This document shows positions 43,601 to 57,483 of a DNA stretch of 64,000 nt, in pieces. A model generated the notes under the pieces. The model was not told the DNA's origin. It made no database searches and was given only the letters and a program-made list of their open reading frames with translations. The DNA is from Melampsora larici-populina 98AG31 (taxonomy: Eukaryota; Basidiomycota; Pucciniomycetes; Pucciniales; Melampsoraceae). Made by a program: the position numbers and the translations under genes. Within the stretch, counting starts at the first letter, position 1. Every line of letters starts with the position of its first letter. The stretch covers positions 332,815 to 396,814 of the forward strand of contig NW_006768826.1 of assembly GCF_000204055.1 (NCBI RefSeq). Reading direction: 5' to 3'.

Positions 43601-46600
43601 GACCAATACAATCTCGCGCTCTTGCTGAGATGTAGTAGGGATATGATCAGCTTATTGGAAAGGTATCCAACCCTCTTGAAAGTGTGCGGATTGGATTCGA
43701 CCATGACTAGTACACAATTGTCTGCGACTGTTCAAGGTCTTCCAGATGATGGGAAGGGTCTTGGAGGTAAGATTGCTCCGACTTTTTGCCCTTCACCCAC
43801 CTCACAAACCACAAAAACCTAACAAATGTCTCTGTGTGATCTACTTCCAAAACACAGGAAGAGTTGCACAAGCTAAGCGAGCTAGATTGGTAATGAAGAC
43901 AATGTCATCGAATTCGCCTCTGGTACATCCTCTTTGGGATGAAGCATTGAGAAGATGGAAAATCTTGTCTGGTTTAGTTGGTCATCGACCATTTGATGAT
44001 CATTCTGGAGATTTACCCATCCAAGATCCTGTGACGGTCTCTGGTGGTCTTTCTGGTGAAGGTGTTCAAGTCAGTCTTGTTTCCATTTCTTCTATATCTC
44101 CTCCTCATAGACCGAATTAATGCGTGATATTTTCGGGACTCCATAGGAAAATACGTATGCTTGGATCAGTATATCAGGATTGTTGACTTCGACTGCCAGT
44201 TATGAGCCCGCAAAAGTCAAGACTCACTCTTCAAATTCATCTTTAGCCCAACACATTCCACCCGATTTGCTACCGGAAAGGTTTTATGCTACACCTGATC
44301 GAGCAAGGAATGTGGATAGATATTTACAGGTCAGATACAAGTTCCTGCACGCCTTTCTTCAAAGATGACAACAGAGGCTGAGATGTGATGTGATGGTAAC
44401 AAATACGACGATTGATAGGAAATGGTGGATCTTCTAGTGGCTGACGACTTGAGAATGCGAGAAGGAGTCAAAGATGCTTTAGGGACCGAACTGAGCGTGT
44501 CACTGTTTCCAATCTTACTCAAACATCTGAAATCTATCGTCGCACACTTCTTCGAACACGATCGCCCCAAACCCCAGAGCCCGTTCACGCATTTTATCGA
44601 ACAAGCGATCTCAATGTTACGCTTATTTATTGAGCGGCTGAACGAACCTTTGAACGAGGGTGCAATTGAGAGAGTTAATGAGTTGCTTATTGATTTTGCT
44701 CGATACACGAATCGATTAAGTAATCTTACCACGGGTTCAGTTGAGAGCAATCAAGGGTTTTCAAGTCGGATTAAATATAAAATGGCTCAACTGAGTGAGA
44801 TGATGGTGAACCATCAAAAAGGGTTGGTTGTTAAAGATACGATGGTGAAGAATTTGATGATTGATTACTTCTTAGCTTGGTCTTCTTCTGTCACCTTGGT
44901 ATGTACTTCAGTCTTTGTTTTAAGTCTTCAATGAAAGGACTCACTCACTTCCATCGTTCTGTGTTTTCTGATTATTGGGTTGCGTAACACATCCAGGTGT
45001 CTTGCGTGTCAGCAGAAGAAGCAAGTCGACATCGAGCTAATCGTGACTTAAATATGGCATGTCTAAAAGCACTCGGAGCATTTTATGATGGATTGAAACT
45101 ACAACCTAGACACCGGTTCATGAAGAACAATAACGATCAACTATCACTCCTCCCAGCACCATCAAAGAACACTGTATATACTCGATTGTTCAGTCGACAT
45201 TTTGATTACCTTACTCATATGTTGTCGGAGATTGCTAAGCTTGAAGTAAGTTATCATCTGCACGTTGCGCGGGGACATTTTTTGATGAGAAACGTGGGTG
45301 GGTTTTGGTGATACTTTAGGCGATCGCAACGCGTAATCGACGCGAAAAATTGGCACTTGGCGGTCCCGTGGTTTGTTTCTGTAATCGTATCTATCAGCGA
45401 AAACAAAATCCTTACATCTTTGTGTTGCGATTCCTAAGGCACCGAACACGAATGCACGAGAACCCACAGCTGCCCTACAGAGAGAATTGAGTTCGATTAC
45501 ACGAGAATTAGTTGAACTATCTAGTTTTAGAGATCAGACGATGAACTGTTTGATCAAACTCATGAGTTCGAATATGAATCCAGCTTTTCGATATTTTGTA
45601 AATATGTTTCATCATCCAGACTTGAGGATTCGACAAGCTCAAATTCAGATTTTGAGGGATGTGATCAAAGAGAGTGGACATCAATTGCCAAAGTTGGTGA
45701 GACCTGTCAAAGAAAATGGACTTGAAAACATCATAGATGTGAGTCTTTTCGTCCATTTCCAGTTCATATTACAAGGGAGAACACGAAATAACGATGAGAT
45801 GATGGGTTTTTGTTTGCATAGATGATTTGTCGTCCTGATCTTACGCTGGCATTGGCTTTGTGTAAGGTTTGTGGTTCAGCTGACTTTGAAGAATTGACGG
45901 AGATCATCCTGAACATCTTTGATTGTCGGAAAGGAGTGATCAAATTTTTGAAGGCGGTGATTGAAAAAGAAGTCTCAGAGACTGGTGCGCTTGATTGTTT
46001 CTCAATATCAGTCCAGGAGTCTTGTGTTAATGTTCCTTCCTTTGACCAATAGAACATGAATCAACTGTCTTCAGAGGAAACTCATTCACTACTCGACTCT
46101 TGACTGTCTTTGCTAGAGCTAAAGGTTATGATTATCTGAGGAACACGCTGGCTAATCTTTTGCTTGGACTATCGAACAAACCATCGGAGTTTTCAATGGA
46201 TTTTGATCCACATCGCGCTAGTGCTGATGATGATGAAGCTTCGAGAAACTTGGAACAAGTCACCGAAGCATTTTTGAATGTGATTGCAGTCTCGTGGAAA
46301 AAGTTACCCAGGTAATAGAAATTATTTTATCTTCTCAGGAGAGGTTCTGGTTCAGAGGTTGATTTGTTTCAATCAGTGCGATTCGAGAGATTTGTCATCA
46401 TATCGCTACAACAGTTCAAGAACGGTATCCGGAGAGTGTCTTTACGTCAATCGGAGGATTCATTTTCTTGAGATTTATCAATCCGGCTATCGTCTCACCT
46501 GAAGTTATCGATCTCGATCTACCAAACGATACACGTGAGATCAGGAGATCACTGGTGATGATTACCAGGGTCTTGCAAGCTCTAGCCAACAATATCCGGT

Positions 46601-49600
46601 TTGGTGCACGAGAGCCAGCCATGAAGGCATTGAACCCGTTCATGGCTAAAAATATTTATCCCATGACTAGGTTCTTGAAGGATATATCGGTGAGAGAAGT
46701 TCTTTGTTTTCTTTGGGCCTAGGCTGATTGGTTTTTCGACGATTGTTAGTCTGTTGATGAGAGCTTGGTAACGGATGATAACCCAGAGATGATGACATCT
46801 GAAGAAGGTCTGGCATCATTGGATGAAGCATCACGATACGTCTTACATCGCTTCCTTTATGATCATATGGATAAAATCGGAGTTGAATTGAAAGCATCAC
46901 AACCTACACTCTTCAAACATTGGCATGATGGTAGTGAGAAACTTTCACCTGGAATGGGACAAGAGATTTGGACGGAATTACAAAAAGTGATGAATGAGAT
47001 CGGACCACCTGGATCGAACGATCCAGATTTACCACTTAATGAGAATCAAGTGAACGGGTCTGATTATTATGCGTATTTGGCCAAGTTTGAGTTATTGAAG
47101 GCTCCAGATGTGAGAATGTGGCAAGGCTCATTCTTTGAAGCTCCTAGGAGTAGGGTACATCAATTTCTCTTTCTCATTTGTTCATGATCATATCAAATTG
47201 CAGCACAAGTTAATTTTTTTTCTTGGTGGATGACTTATGCATTTAGAATCAAGCCTCCCCGACGTTCGTGTTGTTGGCATGTAAGATCAAAGCTGAGATA
47301 TGCGATTTGGAATCGTTCTATCTTTACATCCTAAACGTAATTCGAGCCTCACCTGGTTAAGTGTGTTTAAATGAAGGAAAAGGATTAAATTGATGTTTTT
47401 GAAATTGTGTCATAGTGCTTGGAGAACGTCGATGGACCGTTTTCAATATTTTTGGATTGTACTGGGTTTTCGTTTATGAATGAAATCTCGATTCCTTGGT
47501 TTAGACAATTACTCGATCTTGCACCTGCTCAATCTTCGATGTATGTGGCCAATATCTGGGTTTTCAATTCAAATGCAACCTTTAGGAGATACTTGAAAAA
47601 ATTGAGCGGTAAGATTAAACTTCATTAGCTTTTTTCACACGGAGACATTCTTCATACTCATGGAATGACAGAACACGCAGCCGAGAGGACCGACCGAAGA
47701 TGGACTAATGCAGTGAAGGCTGTTAACACGTTAGATGAATTAGCATCCTGCTTACCTAACTATGAGCAAGTTTTACCCAATAATTCATGTAAGCTTTCTT
47801 TTGCATATTTGTCTGCGTTCAAAATCTCCTATCGAATTAGCACTCATGTTTTTCTCTAAAGGGAATATGTTTCATGACAAGAGGATCGTCATTAGTCATG
47901 TCACTCATCTTCAACAGTTCCAAATGCAAATCCCAGTCGTGTTTCATATTGGGCCCAAGAGCCTTTTGATCAGATCAGTAAGCATCTAATTATTCGAGCT
48001 TTGCGGATGTTAGAATCATGCTGACGGCTGATCTGTATGACTAGGCTAAGCGGCTTGACTTGTTGTCCGACTCGAAATGTACATTGAACGATGTCATCCG
48101 ACTGAAAGACATTGAGGAGATGCAACGCTTACCGCCGTCGAATGTCCATTCTGATCCTGGTTTCATCATCAAGCAATATGGTTGTAGCGGGGTTCTGAAG
48201 TTTGTGAGCGTGAACACGGATCGAATCATTGAGGTCAGTGGTCATGTTTTAAGAACAGGCACTTGCAGAACATTGACAGCTATACCTGGTTCGTTGCAAA
48301 GACTCTGAGCGCTGCTCAAGCTGAGCTTTTCGCAGGTCCACCGGATTTCGAGTTTCGACAAAAGTATCTGAAACCATCGATCATCTATGGATCTTTATTG
48401 AATGGAGCGATCTTCAATCTCTGTAGCTCGGATCCTTCGATTAGGATGTCAGCGTTGAGCTTTTTACAGGGCTTGGCACGAGCTATGCATATTGATCGGA
48501 TAGATGACATTGTACCCGTTCCAGGTTAGTCCATAACGATGCTTCGTACCATGTAAGCGAGGGACAATGGATCTGAAAAGGTTTTTCTTTGGTTTAAAAG
48601 GTGGATACGTTCCTAGAGTAGGAGTGATGTTTGTGGGAGATATTAGTGATCGACTTGCACGAGCGATGCCATCAGTGACGCTCTCATTTGTGGATGAATA
48701 CTTTGATACGGTTTCGACTGCTAGCCCGAGCGAGTTGGTGATCTATATCCACGCTTTCAAGCCGTGGTTACAGAACCTTGCGAGTTGTTTAGTTTGTCCG
48801 CGAGAAGAGTATGAAGGTGTGAGGAATCAAGTGAAGAGTGCGTTGAGAAGGTTGATCGAGTTGACGTTGAATCAGGTTGAGGTAAGTCATCCTTTGCATC
48901 CTTGAGTACACCATCATCTTCGAGTTATTGATCAAGTTGGTGGGTTTGAATATCAAAACAGATGCAGAGCATGCTTCATGCGCGTATTTGGCCTTCACTT
49001 GCTAGACAGGAGACTATTCTTCCTCTAGTCATTGAAGAGCTCGCCGTCTCGGCTATCAACTTTGGGCCTAATTCTCCACGATTTACGGAGGTATGTGAGA
49101 TTGCGGTATCGGTGAATTCGATTAATTTCCAGGGAAAGCTTTTGCATCGACTACGACGGGTATGTGACCCTTCATTAGACATCTAAAGCAAAAAGGAGGA
49201 GACAATTGAACGCATTGTGTTTTCTGTTGACCCGTATAGGCTATCGCCCGTACTACTAGTCAGCCAGTTGCTATGATTGCTGATAGCCCTGAATGGCCCG
49301 AGATCACTGCTCTGATCAGAATGGAAATGAGCATTTCGTTTACTGCTCATCTTCAATCCCAGCTCTACTTACCGGACATGTTACATATTGTAACGATGTT
49401 GGTGGGCACGGGTTCAGCAAGCCATCGCTCTTCAATTTACTCGATTGTCGTCAACACAATCTCGTGCCTGTGTTCGTTATCGCAACAACAGGCGACAAAT
49501 ACGGAAGGAAATGCCTTGTTTGCGATTTTACAAAGACTCGGTCAAAGTCCAACTCAAGCTCTCTTTGGACTGAATCCAAATGAAGTGAGAGTAAATGATC

Positions 49601-51333
49601 AGGATGATTTCAACGGACGAAATGAGCCAATCTCATCAATCTCATTAGAATCAATAGTTCAGCTTTTGATTGAGGTGGTTAGAGTTGCTTCGCCTACACT
49701 AGGTAAGCCTCTCTCTTCCACTGTTTATCGTGTACGCATTACAACTGAGGCTAAGATCATCTGGTTCTACAGACACGGCTAATCGATGGCGATCACGATG
49801 GGCAAGTCTGGTTACGTCGACCTGTTTCCAGGCAAACCCTGCGCTTCAACCTCGGGCCTTTGTCGTCCTAGGATTCTTATTGACCGAAGAGGTTGACGAT
49901 GATCTCTTATTTCAAGTCTTATCAGCCCTCAAACCAGCACTTGGACAATCCAATGGGGTCGATCGATCACTGGCAACTTCGATCATCTCGTGTAGTGCAA
50001 AAGTCCTGGCGGGGGTCGGATCAAATTCACCTTATCGAGCTGCATGTTTCTGGACAGGTGTAGGACTTTTACAAATCGAGGATCCAGCAATTTATGCTTC
50101 AGCTCTGAAGTTGACCCGATCTGCTGTACACGAGCTTTGTAAATCCGAGACCCTTGGTAAACATCATCTCTCACACTACCTCCTCGATTCTCGTGATGAA
50201 GGTACGGTTGAAGTCTTGATGCAGATCGATGAATGCTGTGGTCTACGATTCGACAACGGAGAGGGAGGCAATGCAAATGAGGGCGCGGCCTATTTTGGGT
50301 TTGCACTCTCCAGTGCATTGATCAAAGGTCTGAGACATGCACAGATTGCACAGGATGCAGAGGACTTTTTGGAGATGTTGTTGATTCAAACTACGAAAGA
50401 ACACGAAGCGGATCGAAAAGGATCGCCATCACCTGATGAAGATGGATCATATTGTATCAACTCTGAATCTTTACCTTACTTTACTACCCTCTTGCCTATC
50501 GCTGCACGAACGGGAAGATTAGCTCGATTGTTTGATTTGGCAGGAGTGGATCGAAAAGGATTTGATTCGACATCCTTATCAATCTCATATGGGTTCATCG
50601 TCGATCAATTAGCCTTGTCAGATCATGAGACAGCCTTGTTGGTAGTCTCCTTGATGACTAGTTTGATCTTGACAGCAGATGATGAATCAGAATTGGTATT
50701 TCTGTATGGAATGTTGGCTGAACTTGTGCATCGAGATTCAATACCTCATATCATGTTGTTGGTGTAAGTCTTATTTCTTTTCGAGTTTGAGACCTTTTGA
50801 ATCACATTTCTGAGAGATTAACTGAATGGTTTTGTTTGGTTCATCATAGGCAAAGTGAATTATCAGGACGAATTCAAGAGATTATGAGAACTTCGGAGAA
50901 TACGACGTTATTGAATGCTTGTCAGACCGTGATGTTCCCGTGAGTATATCAATCAGGATTGGTTTATATAGAATATTGACGAAATGATATTGATTCTTTT
51001 GGTTCTTAGTCATCATCCTCGAGCAGTGGGATCACCGTTCCTTGCACGGTTAACTGAAGGAATGATTGATGCATCTGATTTACTCTCAATCTTATCACAG
51101 TTAGGATTCTCTGGGATCTTGATCCATAATTGCTTTTATGAGAGCGATGAAGCAGGTAGTGTGCTTGGACATGGAAGTGCTACTGGAGGTAAAGAGTATG
51201 ATCACAGAGTGGCAAGGCTGTGTGTACAATTGGTAAGTAATTTTTTTGTCTGATTGAGTTTTTTGGGTTGATTTAGATTGAATATTGATATTTGATTTGG
51301 CTTATATAGATCAATGAGACTTTAGCAGTTTGA
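40686..51333 (+). CDS. IRA/neurofibromin-type RasGAP, one in-frame stop and one frameshift
   Basis: About 26 exons: 40686-41282, 41361-43426, 43508-43766, 43858-44069, 44147-44329, 44419-44898, 44997-45245, 45320-45370, 45439-45738, 45822-45984, 46053-46311, 46377-46689, 46750-47154, 47247-47336, 47416-47608, 47672-47788, 47862-47977, 48045-48233 (or 48203), 48269-48524, 48601-48881, 48962-49159, 49240-49702, 49773-50763, 50850-50939, 51010-51232 and 51310-51333. Roughly 2920 residues. The N-terminus is Gln/His/Pro-rich and disordered. The RasGAP domain (45822-46700) has the arginine finger in VFRGNS and FLRFINPAIVSP. Sec14-like (DGPFSIFLDCTGFSF) and PH-like parts follow, then a helical C-terminal half. 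It should switch off Ras. Exon 2 holds an in-frame TAA (41601-41603) and lacks one base near 41946; elsewhere the frame is clean. Confidence 0.85.
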
Positions 51334-52850
51334 AAAAAAAGAAAGTATTATATGATGATAAGTAGTAAAAAAGCAACAACAGTGATTTCTTTGAAGTAGA
51401 AGAATAGATTAAAAGTATTAGAAAGATGATGATGATGATGACAAGATATTTATTTATTTATCTTTTCTTCGAAAAAAGTATCTTGAAGTTTGCAAAGTGT
51501 GTGTGTGTTCTTTTACTTCTTGGTTGACTTAATTTTTTTAAAATCAATTTTTTCTAAACAAATTTGTATGGGAATTGATTGGTTATAGTTTTTGAGAGAA
51601 GTGAAAGAAAGAAAACAAATGAATGTGATGGGGTTTTTTTGTCTTTTTTTGTTTTTTAATGTGTGGGTTTTTTTTACTGGATGTATATCGTTCTTTCAAG
51701 TTCTTTTTTTAAGTAGTAGTATGGAAAACTTTTTTTTTACTTTTGAATTGTAAATGTGTTGTTTTGATCACCTTATTTTAGTTTAGTTTCATTTAGATTC
51801 AGGATTGCATGAATAGTTTTTTTGAATTTTGAAAGTTTGTGTGATTGCATTTGAATTGAGAATTTATGATCTGAAACCACATATATTCACAAAGACATGA
51901 AGGTCGTGGTGATCATTCAATCAATCTGAACACATGGGTGTTGGATATCAGTAGGTATCAAGATAAGTTTGAAAGATTTTGGTCTAAAGGATTTACCTGA
52001 CATAGCAAATGAAGGAAAGTGTTGACATTTTGTGGTCATTTTGTATCCTTTTCCAAAACCACAAAAATTCTCTAAAAACCCTCAGTCTGGTGCCCCCACT
52101 CTGACTGACTCAAATCTTTCCTTGTAATATGGAATCAAATTGATCACCTAAATCATTGATGGCCACTTGCTACTGCGCAGATCTCGACTGACCGTGTTAG
52201 ACCTCAAGATGAGCTCCCCGGATGGAATTTTTTTCATGAGAGCTTTTGAGAGACTTGTAAGGGATGGACACTCAACATTTCTCAGCTGGAGTCAAATCTA
52301 ATTACTGCACTGAGTCTGTGCGGCCTTATTCCATTCTGGGGTACAAGGAATGATTTGGGTTCCTATTTCTACTTTGTAAATTCAAATCTAACAAATCTAA
52401 ACGTGCGGCAAAGGACTTTGTAAACGAGCAGACATCAAATTCCCTTTCAACTCCATCGGCCCTCCCTTCCCCTTGAACTTGCACGGAGAAGGGATCTCTC
52501 CAAGGGAGATCTGAAGGAACTATCCAGGGTCCTGTAGCAGGCGTAAGGTTATTTTTGTCGGGCAGAACACGGTATGTTGCATGTGCCAAAAAACAAATTT
52601 GACAACTGGGAACCACAAGAATACTGTATCACACGTCTAGCCAATGGTGACGGAGTACATTCATGCCCCAGATGATAGATATTTGAAAAGTGATGTGCCC
52701 GTTGATGAAGTTGGAGAAGATAAAGTACACAAATTCCAAGACGTTGTGTTCCCGTATCGGAGGATCCCCGGTAAGCATATGCCCCAAAGTGTGACTTCAA
52801 GTAAAACTTCATGATCTTGGTTATGAAATCAAAGAACACCAGAAAGTACC
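51334..52850. other. Intergenic, nothing but low-complexity DNA
   Basis: 3' flank of the IRA/NF1 gene, with A- and T-rich tracts and a short GAT microsatellite near 51424-51441. Minus-strand frames at 52326-52839 have no domains. The copia LTR begins at 52851 after the bases GTACC. Confidence 0.5.
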
Positions 52851-53112
52851 TGTTATGAATGTCACTAATGTGTTATTGTGTATGACATCATAGTTGTATG
52901 CTAATACTATTTCTCTCATTCAATATCCTTATAATCTATTAGCATAGTTATAGTATATATTGTATTTTGTTTTGTTAGATAGGATTGGTTCTTTCTTCAC
53001 CTTTCCTAATTGTTCTAACATTTCTCTCAAGGTATGTTCTATTACTTTATGCAATAGTACCTTTCCTAATTGTTCTAACATTTCTCTCAAGCTGTGAAAA
53101 TCAATCTTATCA
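52851..53112 (+). repeat. 5' LTR of the copia element
   Basis: 262 bp starting TGTTATGAATG and ending AATCTTATCA. Preceded by GTACC, which does not recur after the 3' LTR. Confidence 0.92.
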
Positions 53113-53124
53113 GGTTATGAGCCC
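53113..53124 (+). promoter_or_regulatory. Half-tRNA primer binding site
   Basis: GGTTATGAGCCC directly after the LTR is the reverse complement of GGGCTCATAACC, the anticodon stem-loop of initiator Met tRNA (CAT anticodon). Drosophila copia is known to prime with a cleaved 5' half of this tRNA, and the same mechanism is implied here. Confidence 0.65.
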
Positions 53125-53371
53125 ATCTCACATTTCCATATAAGAAAATCATAGCTCGAAGAACGGTTTTGAAAACGATCGATTTTCAAAAACCATCTAG
53201 AAAACCTCAGGAAAGGTCCGTCTGTACTGCCAGACGATAAACTCAGTTCGAATCAACAATATTCTCCGAAAACTCAAACGATACTCTTCGAATAAGTATA
53301 TTCGGAGATCTAGTTTACCACTTCAAACTTTCTTTTTTTGTTATTAAACTTCCAATCGACAAACAATCAAT

Positions 53372-54709
53372 ATGTCTGTACCTTCGGCCACTGCTGGAGA
53401 TAGTCATAGAACTAGTCTACCATCATCGTCATCTATTTCGCCAAACATAACTCGTTCAAAAATGCCACGAACTGATTCATCTCGAACTGAAATTAAACCA
53501 TCAACTGGTCTCACTTACAATCACGAACGATTGGAGGCAACTGGTGTTAAACCACTCGAAGCGCCTGGTGAGAATTCAAACTATCATCATTGGCAATTCG
53601 TGATGGGTACCATCATTCGAGGATCCGCATATGGATACGTTTTACGAGATGTTCAGCCAGATCCTCTTCCGTCTACTGAAGAACACGATAGATGCAAAGT
53701 ATCTGCTCTATTACTTCGATATGTTGATCAAGCGAACTACGAGTTTTTATCTCCTCACCAAGACGATCCAAAGAGTCAATGGAACGCTTTGCGCGAAGCG
53801 CATCAGGATGCGTCATCCGGCTCTATCATGTTCTGGTTAAAGAAGCTCGTGACAGCGAAAATGGGTAATTACGTGTGAAGTTATATTTCTCTGGTGCCTT
53901 ATCAGTACTCATTATCAAAGGTTCAAGGCGTTTGTGTTGTTTTAGAAGAGCAGTCCTTAGACAACTTCTACTAGTCATTTTATTAGTAGATTATCCTCTT
54001 CCAGCTCTGTATAACCCTTGTTGGGTTATAAGTTCTACAACGTGATACAGTCACTTCAACTACAATCTTGAAGGTATTACGTGAAGAGGCAACTCAAAGA
54101 TCGATGTCATCAGAAACGATCGAGATTGTTTCAGCTGCTAAGAATTCGAGTTTCAAAGAGAAGATTTGGTCACATTGTGGTAAATCGAACCATCTAATCG
54201 ACGACTGTCGCATTTTGAAATCTCTGATCTATAAGTATAAAGTACTGAAAGCCGAAAAAGCTGAGTCTGAACGTCCAAAGCCGCCTACCAAGAGTGCAAT
54301 CAAACGTGCGAAAGCGGCGAAATCAGCAGCTTCTAAAGCAGCATCAGCTTCTCTCATCGATTTGGATTCTGATAAATCAATCCATATCAATTCCGAGATT
54401 TCAGCAGCAGCAACTGTGAAAGCGACTTCTGGAAAGACGAACAGCTGGCTAGTGGATTCGGGTACTTCACAAATCATGACTCCTGTTTCCAAAATTCTTA
54501 TCAACAAGAAACCTGACGATACTACGATCAGTCTGGCAAATGGATCTATCGTGAAAGCTACTTCTAAAGGAATGATGGCTTTACCTTTTCATAACTTCGA
54601 CAACATCAAGTCTCTTTACGTTCCATCGTTATCAGAACCCCTCTTATCAGTTTCTAAACTTGCTGATAAAGACATCTGTTTTCAATCGAACTGGAGTATC
54701 TTTTGTTAA
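53372..54709 (+). pseudogene. Copia gag and protease region, disrupted
   Basis: The gag frame is open from 53372 to a stop at 53876. The region to about 54040 is scrambled. The same frame then continues through TVTSTTILKVLREE, a zinc knuckle whose first Cys is Trp (WSHCGKSNHLIDDC), an Ala/Lys-rich linker, and the protease motif WLVDSGTSQ. It ends at a premature stop (54707-54709) because of a frameshift near 54680. The frame mark in the next entry continues the same polyprotein. Confidence 0.8.
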
Positions 54710-57461
54710 GAAATGCAAGGTTTCAGGGGATGTAGTAGCTAGAGGAGAACGCAAAGGAAACTTATACTACCTTAATCATGAGGTAAGTAAAGTAGAATCC
54801 TTCGACAAATCTTCAAAAGCTTCTGTCTCTGATGTTGATCTCTGGCATCGACGATTTAATCATCCAGGATACGCTGCTTTAAAAAGAAAATTGTCATTGT
54901 TGAAACTGAATGTTGATGAAGCTGAACTTAAGAAGTTACAAACTTGTAACATCTGTATTCAGGGGAAGATGAGACGTAGAAATATGTCGAGTCGGGCAGG
55001 TTGGAGATCAAAAAGTCCATTAGCAGTAATTCATTCAGATGTATCATCTTATTCAATTGTATCTCGTCAAGGTTTTAAATATTTTGTAACATTTATTGAT
55101 GACTTTACGAAATACACTAAAATTTATTTGATGAGAACAAAAGATGAAGTCCTTTCAAAGTTCAAACTGTTTTATAATGAGATGAGTACTAAAGTTGAAG
55201 GAATCATTTCAGAATTAAGAACAGAAAATGGAACAGAGTATATAAATTCAGACTTTGCTACATTTTGTGCTGAGAAAGGTATTCTTCAAACAACTGGACC
55301 TCCGGATTCGCCTCAATTAAATGGTGTGTCTGAAAGATTTAACAGAACAATAAAAGAGAAAATAAGATGTTGTTTAATTGAATCTAACTTACCAGAAAGA
55401 TTTTGGGGAGATGCTTTATTATATGCGACAGAGACTTTGAACAACATGCCGACAAGAACGAACGACAAATTTCAAACACCAATTTCATTACTGGGTATTC
55501 ATGAACGTCAAGAACATACTTTCCACTCGTTTGGATGTCAAGTATGGTTTCATGTCATAAAACCAAATTCGACGCTCAAACCACGAGCACGATCAGCTAT
55601 TTTTCTTTCGTATTTAATCAATAACGAAGGAGCTATAGTTTGGGATACAGAAAAGAAGTGTGCTTTAAAAGCTACTTCTTTAGTGTTCCTCGACAAAGTC
55701 TTCCCTAGACTCCAATCAGAGAATTCTCCCATGCCAAAAGATATTAACATTCTTCCTTGGCCAACACTAGATAGTGAAGAAATTACTTTGACTGATAAGA
55801 ACATTCAAGTATCAGAAGAAGAACTTCCTACAACAACAATTCCATCTCGTCCTATAAGAGCAAGACGTCAACCTGTTTGATACGGTGAATTTGGAAGAGC
55901 GGCCTTCATTGAATCAGTGAAGGATCCGGCAACTTACAAGAAAGCTAAGAAGTCGGTCAACTGGGATCTTTGGAAGTTGGCTGCTGAGGCTGAAATGAAG
56001 TCGCTGGTTGGTAAAGAGACTTGGAAATTAGTCCCTCGCCCTGCTAGAAGAAAGATTATTAGATGTAAATGGATCTTTAAAACTAAAAGAAACGTGGATA
56101 TGTCAATAGATAAACTCAAAGCTCGTCTAGTAGCATTAGGTTTTTCTCAAATAACAGGTGTAGATTTCTCAGAAGTGTTTTCACCGACTAGCCGACAAGA
56201 ATCAGTAAGATTATTTTTAAGTCTTATGGCTCAAAAAGGTTGGAAAGGCGTCGCTGTGGATATCAAGACTGCATTTTTAAATGGAGATTTAGATGAAGAA
56301 ATTTACATGGAACAAGCTGAAGGATTTGAAGACAAGGATCATCCGGATTGGGTATACAAAATACTTCGTTCATTATATGGTTTAAAACAGTCTCCACGTC
56401 AATGGAATGTTAAATTACATGAATTTCTTCTTTCTATTGGTTACATCAGATCTCAACATGATCCTTCTTTATATTACAAGAAAGACAAAAATGATAACAT
56501 CAAATCTTTATTAGTAACTCATGTCGATGATATGGCAGCAACTGGAACGGATGAAGAAATCAAAGAATTTCGCAGTTTAATCAGCAAACGTTTTGAAGTT
56601 TCTTCCGACAAGCCTCTATTGCATTTCTTATCTTTCAACATTTCAAAAGTAGTTGATCATAAAATCACAATGGATCAAACTCACTACATCTCAAATCTAG
56701 AGAAGCAGTTCATGAAGAATAAAAGTAGAGTTTATGATTCACCTAACGACGATAACTTCGAAACTTTGATTCCTTCAAGCGAAGAAGATATGATGACAGA
56801 ACATCCATATTCGAGTTTGATAGGAGGTCTTTTGTGGGTGGCACAGTGTACGCGTCCGGATGTAGCTTTTGTGGTGAATAGGTTATCGCAATTCCTGAAG
56901 AAACCGGCAATAGTTCATTGGAATGCTGCGATGAGAGTTTTAGGTTATTTGGTGAAAACAAAAGAGTCGAAATCGAAAACAGGAGGTAGTGATCTGATTC
57001 CAACGGCGTATTCAGATGCGGATTGGGCAGAAGATAGACATGAAAGGAGATCAACAACAGGGTATGTTTTTATGCTAGGAAATGGGCCAATTTCGTGGAG
57101 ATCAAGAAAACAACGTACAACTTCATTATCTAGTACAGAATCTGAGTATATGGCCATGAGTGATTCGTGTAGAGAAGCAAGGTGGTTAGTCTCATTATTA
57201 AATGAATTAAATATCACGAAGGAAAAATATTTTAAATTATGTGTGGATAATGAAGGCGCTGAAGCCCTGGCTCAAAATCCGTCACACCATTCACGAACAA
57301 AGCACATTCATACGAGGTTTCATTTTGTTAGGCAGTGTGTTGAGGATGGAATAGTGAAGTTATTTCATGTATCTTCTTCAAAGATGTTAGCGGATATGTT
57401 TACTAAAGGTTTATCTAAGGTTTTACTAATAAGGCATAGGTTGGCTTTGAATGTGTTTTAG
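54660..57461 (+). pseudogene. Copia pol: integrase, reverse transcriptase, RNase H, one nonsense codon
   Basis: Contains the pre-integrase zinc motif (LWHRRFNHPG...CNICIQGK), integrase core (HSDVSS...FIDDFTKY, LRTENGTEY and the Glu in GVSERFNRT), RVT_2 reverse transcriptase (VDIKTAFLNGDLDEEIYM, with the catalytic VDD in THVDDMAATG) and RNase H (YSDADWAEDR, SSTESEYMA, KHIHTRFHF). A TGA at 55878-55880 splits the frame between the integrase and RT parts. The downstream frame continues in register, so a single substitution (for example CGA to TGA) explains it. The frame ends 22 bp before the 3' LTR. Confidence 0.85.
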
Positions 57462-57476
57462 ATATGTTATTAGCAC

Positions 57477-57483
57477 GGGGGGG
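57477..57483 (+). promoter_or_regulatory. Polypurine tract of the copia element
   Basis: Seven G residues abut the 3' LTR start. Confidence 0.6.

Noticed and set aside
53868..54083. An 8-bp repeat ATTACGTG flanks 53876-54075, which also contains two hairpins, suggesting a second hairpin-chain insertion.
   Set aside because: Upstream of the right-hand repeat the sequence still reads as gag (VLQRDTVTSTTILKV), and removing the segment would put gag out of frame. The region looks like decayed gag rather than a clean insertion.
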